64,000 bases of DNA, taken from CAVZMI01 sp050011775 (GTDB lineage Bacteria > Bacteroidota > Ignavibacteria > UBA10030 > CAVZMI01). Position numbers and translations under genes: made by a program. The stretch is from NCBI GenBank assembly GCA_050011775.1, contig JBEKIL010000013.1, positions 74,409-138,408 of the forward strand, read 5' to 3'. Positions 53,518 through 62,245 of this stretch are shown piece by piece. The notes beneath the pieces are model-generated. The model did no database searches. It saw only the letters and a program-made list of their open reading frames with translations, and had not been told where the DNA came from. Position 1 is the first letter of the stretch, and each line of letters opens with the position of its first letter.

Positions 53518-54644
53518 ATCAAAAAATCCGTGTCGGAGTAATTTTTGGAGGACGGTCGGGCGAACACGAGGTATCTCTCGTCTCGGCGACTTCCATCATC
53601 AAGGCTCTTGATCCGTCAAAATACGAGATCGTTCCTATTGGAATAACGAAAGAAGGGAAATGGTTGAGTTCGGCAGAGGTGCTGCATGCCATGAGATCGG
53701 GAAATGCGGGGCTGACGCTGGAAGAGAAACTGGTTCTTCCCGACCCAACGCGGAAAACTCTTGTAAACATATCGGTCCCTGCAGGCTCTCCGGATGAACC
53801 ACGACTCGATGTCGTGTTCCCGGTCATTCACGGTACATATGGAGAAGACGGGACTCTGCAGGGATTACTCGAGCTTGCCGGAATTCCTTATGTTGGAGCA
53901 GGTGTACTTGCATCATCTGTCGGCATGGACAAGGTGGTTCAGAAACAGTTGTTTCAGCATGCAAAAATCCCGATTGCCTCGTTTTTATCGTTTTTATCGT
54001 CCGCATATCAGGATAATCAGAAGAAAATAATTCGTTTGATCGAAAAGGAAATAGGTTATCCCTGTTTTGTCAAACCTGCAAATTCAGGCTCGAGTGTAGG
54101 CATTTCGAAGTCGCACGACCGGAAAGAGCTCCTTCACGATATTGAATATGGGATGCATTATGACCGGAAAATAATCGTCGAGTATGCTATCCGGAATGCA
54201 CGTGAAATTGAATGTTCTGTTCTGGGGAACGATGACCCGAAAGCATCGGTTCCGGGAGAAATCGTTCCGTCTAACGAGTTTTATGATTACGACGCAAAAT
54301 ATGTGGATGGAAAATCGGTCTCCATCATTCCTGCAAAACTTCCGAAGGCGGTTGTCCGGAAAATACAGGAACTGGCGATTCGTGCATTCAAGGTAATCGA
54401 CTGTACCGGAATGGCCCGGGTTGATTTTTTTGTCACAAAACGTACGCAAAAAGTATTCATGAATGAAATCAACACGATTCCCGGATTCACCTCGATCAGT
54501 ATGTATCCGAAAATGTGGGAAGCATCGGGAATATCTTATTCGCAGCTGCTTGACGAGTTGATTAGATTGGCCATCGAGCGGTACGAACGTCGGATTAAGC
54601 TCTACACATCGTATCAACCGAAGAAGGATTGGTATAAGGAATAA
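53514..54644 (+). CDS. ddl: D-alanine--D-alanine ligase
   Basis: 376 residues, ATP-grasp fold. Conserved parts are VGVIFGGRSGEHEVSLVSA, FPVIHGTYGEDGTLQGLLEL, YPCFVKPANSGSSVGISK, EIECSVLGND and FMNEINTIPGFTSISMYPKMW. Ddl joins two D-alanines for peptidoglycan precursors in the cytoplasm. The start overlaps the OPT stop. No mur genes are adjacent. Confidence 0.95.
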   Translation: MNQKIRVGVIFGGRSGEHEVSLVSATSIIKALDPSKYEIVPIGITKEGKWLSSAEVLHAMRSGNAGLTLEEKLVLPDPTRKTLVNISVPAGSPDEPRLDVVFPVIHGTYGEDGTLQGLLELAGIPYVGAGVLASSVGMDKVVQKQLFQHAKIPIASFLSFLSSAYQDNQKKIIRLIEKEIGYPCFVKPANSGSSVGISKSHDRKELLHDIEYGMHYDRKIIVEYAIRNAREIECSVLGNDDPKASVPGEIVPSNEFYDYDAKYVDGKSVSIIPAKLPKAVVRKIQELAIRAFKVIDCTGMARVDFFVTKRTQKVFMNEINTIPGFTSISMYPKMWEASGISYSQLLDELIRLAIERYERRIKLYTSYQPKKDWYKE

Positions 54645-54665
54645 ATTCTGGGGAGAGTGGACCTT

Positions 54666-55196
54666 CTACTGTTGTTGAATTATCTCTTTGAAAGCCGATT
54701 TCATGGTGAATAGTGAATACTGATCGAAACACACCATGAATACTTTCTCGATGGTAGGATCGTTCTCAAGAAATTTTTTAATTTCTCTCAGTGCAATTTG
54801 TGTAGCACGGACGACTGGAAATCCGTAGGCGCCGGTACTGATCGAAGGGAAGGCGATGGACTTGACGTTGTTTTCCACGGCGAGTCGAAGTGTGTTTTCA
54901 TAGCAGTGAGCAAGAAGAGCATCTTCGTCGTTATTTCCTCCACGCCAGATAGGACCCACCGTATGAATCACAAAGCGGGCCGGAAGTTTGAACCCCGCTG
55001 TAATTTTTGCCTCGCCGGTCGGACAACCGTTTAATTTCCGGCATGCTACGTCCAAGTCCGGACCCGCAGCCTTATGAATTGCTCCGTCGACACCGCTGCC
55101 GCCGCGGAGGGTAGCATTGGCTGCATTGACAATTGCGTCGACTTTCTGCCGTGTAATATCACCGAGCGTAATCTCAATCCGATTCGAAATATTCAT
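54666..55196 (-). CDS. Macrodomain protein (O-acetyl-ADP-ribose deacetylase type)
   Basis: 176 residues from the ATG at 55196, which has GGGGGA 7 bases upstream. MacroD-type motifs are complete: LGDITRQKVDAIVNAANATLRGGSGVDGAIH, GEAKITAGFKLPARFVIHTVGP and AFPSISTGAYGFPV. Such enzymes remove ADP-ribose from proteins or deacetylate O-acetyl-ADP-ribose. It is a single gene convergent with ddl; the 22-base gap to ddl contains no clear terminator. Confidence 0.92.
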   Translation of the reverse strand: MNISNRIEITLGDITRQKVDAIVNAANATLRGGSGVDGAIHKAAGPDLDVACRKLNGCPTGEAKITAGFKLPARFVIHTVGPIWRGGNNDEDALLAHCYENTLRLAVENNVKSIAFPSISTGAYGFPVVRATQIALREIKKFLENDPTIEKVFMVCFDQYSLFTMKSAFKEIIQQQ

Positions 55197-55386
55197 ACGA
55201 ATATCCCCCATCAGAAACACGATGAGCGGTAGCGGGTGAAGCCGCTTCGTGTGATGGAAATATGGTAAAGTGAGCTGAAAAAATCAAGAGAAAATCGTAT
55301 TTTAGGGTCATCGGGAATGCCTGAAATGTAACATTCTGCCGTAATGCTGCGTACCTTAAGATGAAAGCATTCATCTGGAGGATTAC

Positions 55387-56061
55387 ATGGAAACGGGAAC
55401 TCTTCATATAAAAAGGCTTTACAAGTCACGCCGTGATCGGATGATCGACGGTGTATGTGCCGGTGTTGCAGAGTATTTTGGCGTCGATCCGACCATTCTA
55501 CGAATCCTCTGGGTTCTAAGCATATTCATCGGGGGAATCGGGTTTTTTTTATATATAGCAGGGATGATCATAATGCCGGCGAATCCTGAACATCTGGCGT
55601 CACCGGAGATTGGTGCAGTCGTGAAAACCTCTCATCGCAATCAACGATTCTGGGGAATGATGCTTATAGTTCTCGGTCTTTGTATCCTTCTGACAAATCT
55701 CGGAGTGTTGGGATTCCTGCATATGTGGCATATCTCGTGGACGTTTCTCTTTGCGGTATTCCTGATCACGATGGGGTTCTTCTTGATTTTTCGTTCTCCG
55801 GTAGTTCAGGGACAACCGCCGGCATCGGAAGCTCCGGGTTCGGAATCAGGACAGCAGTCGCATTTCCGTCGGCTAGAGCGGACACGAAAAGATAAAAAGC
55901 TCCTCGGCGTGTGCGGGGGAATAGCAAAATATTTCAATATCGATCCGTCGATTGTTCGCATAATGTATGTTTTCTTTATTTTTATTTCTCACGGAATCGG
56001 AATACTCATATATTTTGTACTGGGACTGATACTTCCCGAAGAAGAACTGCAACCCGTGTAA
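55387..56061 (+). CDS. Membrane protein with two PspC domains
   Basis: 224 residues. A first PspC domain, residues 5-65 (RLYKSRRDRMIDGVCAGVAEYFGVDPTILRI), and a second, residues 160-220 (LERTRKDKKLLGVCGGIAKYFNIDPSIVRI), flank two central membrane helices. Each PspC unit also has its own helix pair. PspC proteins sense or respond to envelope stress. AGGA lies 7 bases before the ATG. The next gene, also a small membrane protein, follows after 25 bases. Confidence 0.85.
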   Translation: METGTLHIKRLYKSRRDRMIDGVCAGVAEYFGVDPTILRILWVLSIFIGGIGFFLYIAGMIIMPANPEHLASPEIGAVVKTSHRNQRFWGMMLIVLGLCILLTNLGVLGFLHMWHISWTFLFAVFLITMGFFLIFRSPVVQGQPPASEAPGSESGQQSHFRRLERTRKDKKLLGVCGGIAKYFNIDPSIVRIMYVFFIFISHGIGILIYFVLGLILPEEELQPV

Positions 56062-56086
56062 CGGATAGAAAGGAGTGTGTGTAATA

Positions 56087-56587
56087 ATGCAGTCAAAACG
56101 ATTTCCCTGGTTTGGAATATTTCTTGTTATCGTGGGAGCAGGATTGTTACTTGATCGCCTTAATGTGTTCGCTTTTGGCTGGCCGCGTCTTTTCTGGTCG
56201 TTCTGTGCGCTATGCGGATTTGGAATGGTGATTATGGGATTTGTAAGGGATCAGCGGAAGCATGTATTCTGGGGAACGGTATTATTTCTCTACGGTCTCT
56301 TCTTTGTGCTTCGATATTCCGGTGCCTTTGAATATCATTACCACCTTTTTATCCCCACGAGTCTGATCATTTTCGGTCTCGCATCCGTCATGAAGGTCGT
56401 TTATGCCCCACGCGATTGGTCATTGCTCATTCCCGCTTTTCTTCTCATCGGTCTTGGGGTGACAATTTTTTTTGCAGAACTCGGATACATTTATAAATAT
56501 GATGTGTGGCATTATATCAGAGTTTACTGGCCGGTCGCTTTTATCCTCTTGGGGATATCATTGCTCTTCAGAAGGAAGGAAACATAG
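56087..56587 (+). CDS. Multi-TM protein resembling LiaF N-terminal/DUF5668 proteins
   Basis: 166 residues with about six hydrophobic segments in repeated pairs (GIFLVIVGAGLLLDRLNVF, FGWPRLFWSFCALCGFGMVIMGF, VYWPVAFILLGISLLFRRKE). The repeated 'small-gap plus LLL' pattern is that of LiaF-type transmembrane units. The ATG at 56087 is preferred over the GTG at 56075, which overlaps the AAGGAG ribosome site. It likely works with the PspC protein in envelope stress (inference from context). Confidence 0.7.
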   Translation: MQSKRFPWFGIFLVIVGAGLLLDRLNVFAFGWPRLFWSFCALCGFGMVIMGFVRDQRKHVFWGTVLFLYGLFFVLRYSGAFEYHYHLFIPTSLIIFGLASVMKVVYAPRDWSLLIPAFLLIGLGVTIFFAELGYIYKYDVWHYIRVYWPVAFILLGISLLFRRKET

Positions 56588-56614
56588 GTAGTAAAAAAAT
56601 AGAATTCTTTTTCT

Positions 56615-57670
56615 TCAGCGCGGGAGTGTAATCAGGTATTCCGTCCCTCCAGTGAGTCCCTGCTGAACTATGAATTTCCCGCCGTAGTATTCCGTAATCG
56701 CCCGGGCCATCATAAGGCCGCTGGTATTACTGACCGTACTCGGATCTTTCAATCCGTTCACGCAGAGTGATATGAGGAGTTCTTCCAGGGTACCTTGAGC
56801 GGTTATCCGAATTTCTGTCCCGCGCGGTGCCGACGTGATCGCATTGTCGAGTACTTCATGGAAGAGATGTTTGATGTAATCGTTCGGAATATAAAATTCG
56901 TGGTGCTTTTCATCGAGCTGGGTTGAAAGCTCGATGTTCTTTGTCTGCAAATACGGCTGGCATGCTTCGATACATTCATTCACGATTGCAGAGAGGTCAA
57001 GTATATAAACTGTCTTCATGTCGCTGGATTGAGACGACTGCGTCGAAAGAAGTTTGAACTCAAGATAGAGAAGGAGATTTTTAATTGTTCTTTCGAAATG
57101 CGAGGATGGATTTCTAAATGACTCTTGTGTAGTCCGAATTTCGTCGAGTGAAGCGTTTTCGAATTCCCGAAATACCAGTTCTTTGAAACCTTCGAGGGAT
57201 TCGAGTCTGTTGCTGACGACGGGTGGCTGCTTTTTAATACTCTCAAATTCTCGTTTATATTTTCCACGGAGTGAACGGATACGTTCCAGTTTTGTCTGCA
57301 CAGCGAGTATGATATCGATAATGTCATAGGGCTTGACGATATATTCATCCGCCCCTGCGATACGGCTGGAACGGATGGATTCGATATTATCTACTGCCGA
57401 GAGAAATATGAATGGAATGTCCTGCCAGAGAGGTTGCTCCCGGACTTTCTGGCAAAATTCAAAGCCGTCCATGCCGGGCATTTTGATGTCTGAAATGATG
57501 ACGTCAGGTAAGAATACTTCCATCTTTTGCAGGGCATCGATTCCACTGGCGGCCGTCTCGACGAGAAAGCCCTGTTCTCTCATGACTTCGGCAACAAGGA
57601 TTGTGACTTCGATTTCATCGTCGACAAGGAGGACCTTGTCTTGATTCTGGTTCAAGTTTATTTGCGGCAT
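56615..57670 (-). CDS. Receiver domain fused to a GHKL ATPase-like domain
   Basis: 351 residues from the ATG at 57670. Residues 10-125 are a full receiver domain: acidic pair Asp17/Asp18, phosphoacceptor Asp61 in SDIKMPGMDG, Ser in FLSAVD and Lys in VKPYD. Residues 215-351 are a HATPase-like domain with HLFHEVLDNAITSA as N-box, but the DxGxG box is replaced by CVNGLKDPSTV, so ATP binding may be lost. No phosphorylatable His helix is obvious in between. It is probably a regulator rather than a working kinase. It is convergent with the membrane gene before it. Confidence 0.75.
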   Translation of the reverse strand: MPQINLNQNQDKVLLVDDEIEVTILVAEVMREQGFLVETAASGIDALQKMEVFLPDVIISDIKMPGMDGFEFCQKVREQPLWQDIPFIFLSAVDNIESIRSSRIAGADEYIVKPYDIIDIILAVQTKLERIRSLRGKYKREFESIKKQPPVVSNRLESLEGFKELVFREFENASLDEIRTTQESFRNPSSHFERTIKNLLLYLEFKLLSTQSSQSSDMKTVYILDLSAIVNECIEACQPYLQTKNIELSTQLDEKHHEFYIPNDYIKHLFHEVLDNAITSAPRGTEIRITAQGTLEELLISLCVNGLKDPSTVSNTSGLMMARAITEYYGGKFIVQQGLTGGTEYLITLPR

Positions 57671-57771
57671 GGGCAAAAAGGGTGGTGGAAAATATTGACT
57701 TAATATTTTAAATGTACGCGATTGTTTTTATGTTGTCAAGCGTTTCATGTGCAATTTCTTGGAGTATGATG

Positions 57772-58485
57772 ATGAATATCCATTCTATAGACGATGAATT
57801 ATTCCCGCCATTTGACGGTTTTCCGAAAGAAGGTATTGATTTCCTTAAGAAACTCAGGAGGAATAATAACCGTGAGTGGTTCAATACTCATAAGGCTGAG
57901 TATGAAGAATATGTCAAATTTCCTATGCAATCGCTCATAGCGGCGCTGGCTCCGGAAATGCTGGAATATGCCCCTGAGTTGGACGTACATCCCAAACGCT
58001 CGATGTTCCGGATTTACCGTGATACACGGTTCAGTAAGGATAAAACTCCCTACAAAACACACGTCGCCGCAATTTTTACACCGAAAAAGGGGGATCGTGA
58101 AGCTGCCGGTATGTACCTCCACATCGAGCCGGGGGAAGTGTATCTTGGCGGAGGGATGTATTCTATAAGTTCTGACAGACTTCGTGATATCCGAAGTGCC
58201 ATCGACCGGGATTCGGGCTCATTTTTGAAAATCGTAAATGAAAGAAATTTTCACAGACTTTATGGTGCTTTATTTGGCGAGAAACTTTCACGCATACCTC
58301 GAGGATTCGATCGTGATCATTCTATGCATGAATATCTCCGTATGAAGCAATTCTATGCCGGATCATCACTTGACATCAATTTATGTTATTCTGTCAAGTT
58401 TATCGATGTCATTCATAATCATTTCCGGGCCGTCTCACCGCTTGTACGTTTCTTGAATTCCGCCATTGGGTACGAAGAACCATGA
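57772..58485 (+). CDS. DUF2461 family protein
   Basis: 237 residues from the ATG at 57772; GGAG at 57761-57764 gives spacing 7. Three ATGs are stacked at 57766-57774 and the last fits best. Conserved DUF2461 features: FLKKLRRNNNREWFNTHKAEYEEYV, PKRSMFRIYRDTRFSKDKTPYKTHVAA, YLHIEPGEVYLGGGMY. The family is uncharacterised but widespread. It is divergent from the receiver-ATPase gene. Confidence 0.88.
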   Translation: MNIHSIDDELFPPFDGFPKEGIDFLKKLRRNNNREWFNTHKAEYEEYVKFPMQSLIAALAPEMLEYAPELDVHPKRSMFRIYRDTRFSKDKTPYKTHVAAIFTPKKGDREAAGMYLHIEPGEVYLGGGMYSISSDRLRDIRSAIDRDSGSFLKIVNERNFHRLYGALFGEKLSRIPRGFDRDHSMHEYLRMKQFYAGSSLDINLCYSVKFIDVIHNHFRAVSPLVRFLNSAIGYEEP

Positions 58486-58509
58486 AGAAAACACGCAGGA
58501 TAGATTATC

Positions 58510-58537
58510 TTGACATTCATAACTAAAGCGTTATATT
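58510..58537 (+). promoter_or_regulatory. Candidate sigma-70-type promoter for the relA/spoT operon
   Basis: TTGACA at 58510-58515 and TATATT at 58532-58537, spaced by 16 bases, form a good -35/-10 pair about 80 bases before a small ORF and 300 bases before the RelA/SpoT gene. There is no other promoter-like pair in this gap. Confidence 0.5.
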
Positions 58538-58617
58538 GAAATGACAAGAGGAATATCTTCTACTTTCATGAACTTCCTTATCCTGGAAACCTTTATTGGT
58601 GGGAAGGGAGTGAATCG

Positions 58618-58839
58618 ATGGCTATCTCGAAAATTGGAAAATATAAAAAGAAACTCGAAGAGAAATCCCTTCCTCAAAAGTGCCTGAAATATAGTATCTC
58701 TCCAGTTATTAGAATTGTCTCGTTTCCTTCCACAAGATCTAAACGAATAGCACATTATACGAATCTAATTCCTGAGAAAGGCACCGAGGAAAAAGTCCAA
58801 ATAAAAATGTACCGGCAAATAATGCGGTTAGCGGTATGA
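58618..58839 (+). CDS. Small ORF overlapping the RelA/SpoT start
   Basis: 73 codons beginning ATG at 58618 with GGAG 8 bases upstream, and ending in the ATGA that also starts the RelA/SpoT gene. The peptide is very basic in its first half (ISKIGKYKKKLEEKS) and has no family I recognise. Codon use is not clearly like a long-lived gene, and a chance ORF cannot be excluded. If translated, it would couple ribosomes to relA/spoT. Confidence 0.3.
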   Translation: MAISKIGKYKKKLEEKSLPQKCLKYSISPVIRIVSFPSTRSKRIAHYTNLIPEKGTEEKVQIKMYRQIMRLAV

Positions 58840-61037
58840 CAAATCCGAAGTACAATTACTGGCTTGAAAATTTATTGCGTCTGTGCGAAAAGAATTTAAA
58901 AAAATTTGACGCAAATTTAATTCGTCGTGCATTCATGGTGGCTGTAGATGCACATAAGAGCGATCTGCGTGCTTCGGGTGAACCATACTTTTTACATCCC
59001 TATGAAGTAGCATTGATCGTAGCGGAAGAATTACCGCTCGATGATATTTCGATCGCAAGCGCATTACTTCACGACGTGGTTGAAGATACTCCGTATGAAC
59101 TGAAAGATATACGTAAAGATTTCGGCGATGAAATATCGGACATTGTCGATGGTGTGACGAAAATTACCAGCGTTTTTGAAAGTCATGAGGTCGCACAAGT
59201 CGAGAGCTATCGGAAGCTTCTGTTGTCGATGGTGAACGATGTACGCGTCATAGTAGTCAAATTTGCCGACCGTCTGCACAATATGCGGACAATAGAATAC
59301 CTCCCAATCGAAAAACAGAAACAGGTGGCTACCGAAACGTTGGAGATATATGCACCGTTCGCTCATAGGTTCGGACTGGCACGGGTAAAGTGGGAACTGG
59401 AAGATATTGCATTCAAATGCTTGCATCTGACGGAATATAATAAAATAAAACGGCAGCTGCGGTCGACCAGCAAAGAGAGGGAACATTATATAAAAAATTT
59501 TATCCGTGATTTAAATGCAAAAATCGAGGAGGTCGGTTTTAAATTTGAGGTCGAGGGAAGGCCCAAATCGATGTATAGCATTTACCGAAAAATGATGAAG
59601 AAAAATAAGCCTCTTGATGAAGGCTATGAATATAATGACATACTTGCAGTTCGGATTATTATTGATACTGAAAATCCATATGATTGTTTTAGTGTTTATG
59701 GAATTGTCTCGGTAGCCTTCAAGCCGATAGATAATCTGTATAAAGATTATATCTCCAAACCGAAGAAAAATGGTTATCAGTCAATTCATTCAACAGTAAT
59801 CGGCCCCCAAGGGAAAATGGTGGAAGTCCAGATACGCACTCGGGCAATGCACGAGGTTGCCGAGAAGGGGGTCGCAGCGCACTGGCGGTATAAAGAAAAT
59901 GTCGCCAGCCTGGATAAAGAACTGGAAGATTGGGTCGATTGGGTTCGGGAACTCTTCGATCACAAGCTAGACGAAGATTCACCGAAAGAACTGATGGAAA
60001 GTTTTAAGCTCAATCTATATCAGGATGAAATTTATGTCTTCACGCCGAAAGGTGAACTCAAGATCCTACCCAAAGGCTCGACGCCGATTGATTTTGCTTA
60101 TGAAATACATTCACAAGTCGGCAATCACACCATAGGCGCAAAGGTGAATGGACGCATCGTTCCTCTGAATTCTCTCTTGAAAAGCGGCGATCAGGTGGAA
60201 ATTATAACTTCAAAAAATCAGACGCCTAATGCCGACTGGGAACAGTTTGCAATTACGCACAAAGCTAAAACACATCTCCGACGATGGATTAAAGAGGAAC
60301 AGCGAAAACTTTCGCTCGAGGGACGCGAGATTTGGGAAAAAAAGCTGAAACGAATACGACTTCATGTGAATGAAGACGATCTTCTGAATTTTGTTCATGC
60401 CGCAAAATTCGACAATATTACCAATTTTTATATCGGGGTGGCAAAAGGCGAAGTGAATATAGATGCATTCACCGATGAAATCGAACTGAAACTTCATCAT
60501 CCTCAGCCTGTCGAGTCTGAAAAAGAATCGATAGAAAAGACGTCCATCTTCAAACAGTTTGTCAAAACGGCACGAAGTTCGCTCGGTGGAATCCTCGTCA
60601 CCGGATCGAATGATATGTTCCTGCACAATTTTGCAAAGTGCTGCAACCCTGTACCCGGAGATGAAATTGTCGGGTTCGTGACGACCGGTGAAGGAATCAA
60701 GATCCATCGCAAATCTTGTCATAATGTGGAGCGTTTTTTTGCCTCAAATGAAGACCGAATAATCGAGGTGAGCTGGCCTGTTACGGATGACCAGATCTTT
60801 ATCGGCGGTATCCGCTTCTCCGGCGACGACCGACCCGCAATGCTCGAGGATATTACGCACGCGATATCGACATACAATAACACAAATATCAGAAGCGTGA
60901 ATATCGATTCAAAAGGGACGATGTTCGATGGATGGATTCTACTGTACGTGAAGAATCTCGACCATCTCAACCAGATTATCAACAGGGTGAAAAAGATACG
61001 CGGCATCCAGGCTGTGGAACGATTTGAAAAAATGTGA
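58836..61037 (+). CDS. Bifunctional (p)ppGpp synthetase/hydrolase RelA/SpoT (Rel)
   Basis: 733 residues. The hydrolase HD domain is intact (LLHDVVEDT, His79/Asp80 with Glu83 and Asp84). The synthetase part follows with RPKSMYSIYRKM, NDILAVRIIID, GYQSIHSTVIG and VEVQIRTRAMHE. Then TGS (IYVFTPKGELKILPKGSTPIDFAYEI), a zinc-finger region (KCCNPVPGDEIVGFVT, HRKSCHN) and a C-terminal ACT domain. It makes and breaks the stringent-response alarmone in the cytosol. The next gene, ruvX, lies 31 bases downstream. Confidence 0.95.
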   Translation: MTNPKYNYWLENLLRLCEKNLKKFDANLIRRAFMVAVDAHKSDLRASGEPYFLHPYEVALIVAEELPLDDISIASALLHDVVEDTPYELKDIRKDFGDEISDIVDGVTKITSVFESHEVAQVESYRKLLLSMVNDVRVIVVKFADRLHNMRTIEYLPIEKQKQVATETLEIYAPFAHRFGLARVKWELEDIAFKCLHLTEYNKIKRQLRSTSKEREHYIKNFIRDLNAKIEEVGFKFEVEGRPKSMYSIYRKMMKKNKPLDEGYEYNDILAVRIIIDTENPYDCFSVYGIVSVAFKPIDNLYKDYISKPKKNGYQSIHSTVIGPQGKMVEVQIRTRAMHEVAEKGVAAHWRYKENVASLDKELEDWVDWVRELFDHKLDEDSPKELMESFKLNLYQDEIYVFTPKGELKILPKGSTPIDFAYEIHSQVGNHTIGAKVNGRIVPLNSLLKSGDQVEIITSKNQTPNADWEQFAITHKAKTHLRRWIKEEQRKLSLEGREIWEKKLKRIRLHVNEDDLLNFVHAAKFDNITNFYIGVAKGEVNIDAFTDEIELKLHHPQPVESEKESIEKTSIFKQFVKTARSSLGGILVTGSNDMFLHNFAKCCNPVPGDEIVGFVTTGEGIKIHRKSCHNVERFFASNEDRIIEVSWPVTDDQIFIGGIRFSGDDRPAMLEDITHAISTYNNTNIRSVNIDSKGTMFDGWILLYVKNLDHLNQIINRVKKIRGIQAVERFEKM

Positions 61038-61068
61038 CGTAAATAACCGAGAAATTTATGGTGATTCA

Positions 61069-61512
61069 ATGATACAGCTTGCCGACGGACAGCGCGTTCT
61101 CGCCATCGACTATGGGACGGTCCGCATTGGAATAGCCATCAGCGATCCGCTTCGTCTCATTGCAAGAGCACTGGAAACCTGTCCCAACAACCGCAATTTC
61201 ATCATACAATTGCATTCATTCGTGCATGAATATGACATAGGAATGATCGTTGTAGGAATGCCTCTCAATCTTAAGGGGAAAGAAGAACGGAAGGCTCAGG
61301 AGGTCCGCGTGTTTATAGATCGTCTTCAGAAAGAATTAACGATTCCGATCAAGACATGGGACGAGCGTTTTACATCGACTATCGCTAAGGATGCCATACT
61401 TGAAATGGGGATAAAAAAGAAGAAACGTCGGGAAAAATCGCGTGTCGATCAAATTGCCGCAGCGGTGCTACTCCAAAGCTTTCTCGATGCAAGGGCGTAT
61501 GAGAATGCTTAG
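61069..61512 (+). CDS. ruvX: Putative pre-16S rRNA nuclease/Holliday junction resolvase-like RuvX (YqgF)
   Basis: 147 residues from the ATG at 61069; longer frames begin inside the rel gene. YqgF motifs: VLAIDYGTVRIGIAISDPLRLIA, IVVGMPLNLKG, WDERFTSTIA and the final VDQIAAAVLLQSFLD. YqgF proteins mature the 16S rRNA 5' end and have an RNase H-like fold with three acidic residues, all visible here (Asp of AIDYG, Glu of DERF, Asp of VDQIA). The stop overlaps the mtgA start. Confidence 0.92.
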   Translation: MIQLADGQRVLAIDYGTVRIGIAISDPLRLIARALETCPNNRNFIIQLHSFVHEYDIGMIVVGMPLNLKGKEERKAQEVRVFIDRLQKELTIPIKTWDERFTSTIAKDAILEMGIKKKKRREKSRVDQIAAAVLLQSFLDARAYENA

Positions 61513-62239
61513 ACTTATTGAGAAAATAAAAACTTTTAAAATAACGTTTCTTCACGGCAGAACAGCACGCTGGATTATGGCCGGTATCGGATGCGTTATT
61601 ATGTTCGAATATTTTTCGCTTCCGAGCGTCAGCATCGAAGAACTAAGCCGTAAAAATGTCGGCAGCACTGCGTTGATGGAACAAAGAGCTGACGAAGCGG
61701 AAGCGCAGGGAAGGCCATATCGAATCGTCCAAAGTTGGATTCCGCTCTCGAAGATATCACAGAATCTGATCAACGCGGTGATTGTCGCCGAAGACGGCAC
61801 GTTTTTCTCTCATGGCGGTTTCGATTGGTACGAGCTTCAGGAATCTATCGAGCGCAATCTGGATGAAGGGCGTCCATCTCGTGGTGCGAGTACAATCACA
61901 CAGCAGCTGGCAAAAAATTTGTATTTATCGACGTCAAAAAGCCCGATACGAAAGCTCAAAGAAGCCGTTATCACGCTCAGACTCGAAGAACACCTGTCGA
62001 AAGAACGAATTCTGGAAATATATCTCAATGTCATCGAATGGGGGGACGGCATCTTCGGCGTCGATGCTGCCGCACGAAAATATTTTGGAGTTAATGCCGG
62101 TTCATTAAACCGGGAACAGGCGGCGCGTCTCGCCGCGGTGATCCCCAGTCCACTCAAACATTCACCAAACTCAAATAGCCGCTACGTTCTGAGAAGATCT
62201 GGAATCATACTTCACAGGATGGAAGCGAGAGGATGGTAG
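61505..62239 (+). CDS. mtgA: Monofunctional peptidoglycan glycosyltransferase MtgA
   Basis: 244 residues from the ATG at 61505, with AAGGG 9 bases upstream; another ATG lies two codons earlier at 61499. One membrane anchor (ARWIMAGIGCVIMFEYFSL) precedes a GT51 domain with AVIVAEDGTFFSHGGFDW (catalytic glutamate), RGASTITQQLAKNLYLS and KLKEAVITLRLEEHLSKERILEIYLNVIEWG. It polymerises lipid II glycan chains at the membrane surface. It overlaps ruvX by 8 bases. Confidence 0.92.
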   Translation: MLRLIEKIKTFKITFLHGRTARWIMAGIGCVIMFEYFSLPSVSIEELSRKNVGSTALMEQRADEAEAQGRPYRIVQSWIPLSKISQNLINAVIVAEDGTFFSHGGFDWYELQESIERNLDEGRPSRGASTITQQLAKNLYLSTSKSPIRKLKEAVITLRLEEHLSKERILEIYLNVIEWGDGIFGVDAAARKYFGVNAGSLNREQAARLAAVIPSPLKHSPNSNSRYVLRRSGIILHRMEARGW

Positions 62240-62245
62240 GATACC

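Noticed and set aside
52623..53567. Long antisense ORF (about 314 codons) opposite the second OPT gene
   Set aside because: It mirrors codon periodicity of the OPT gene, has no ribosome site or family signature and is a shadow. The same applies to the antisense frames at 41386-42165 and 39567-40046.
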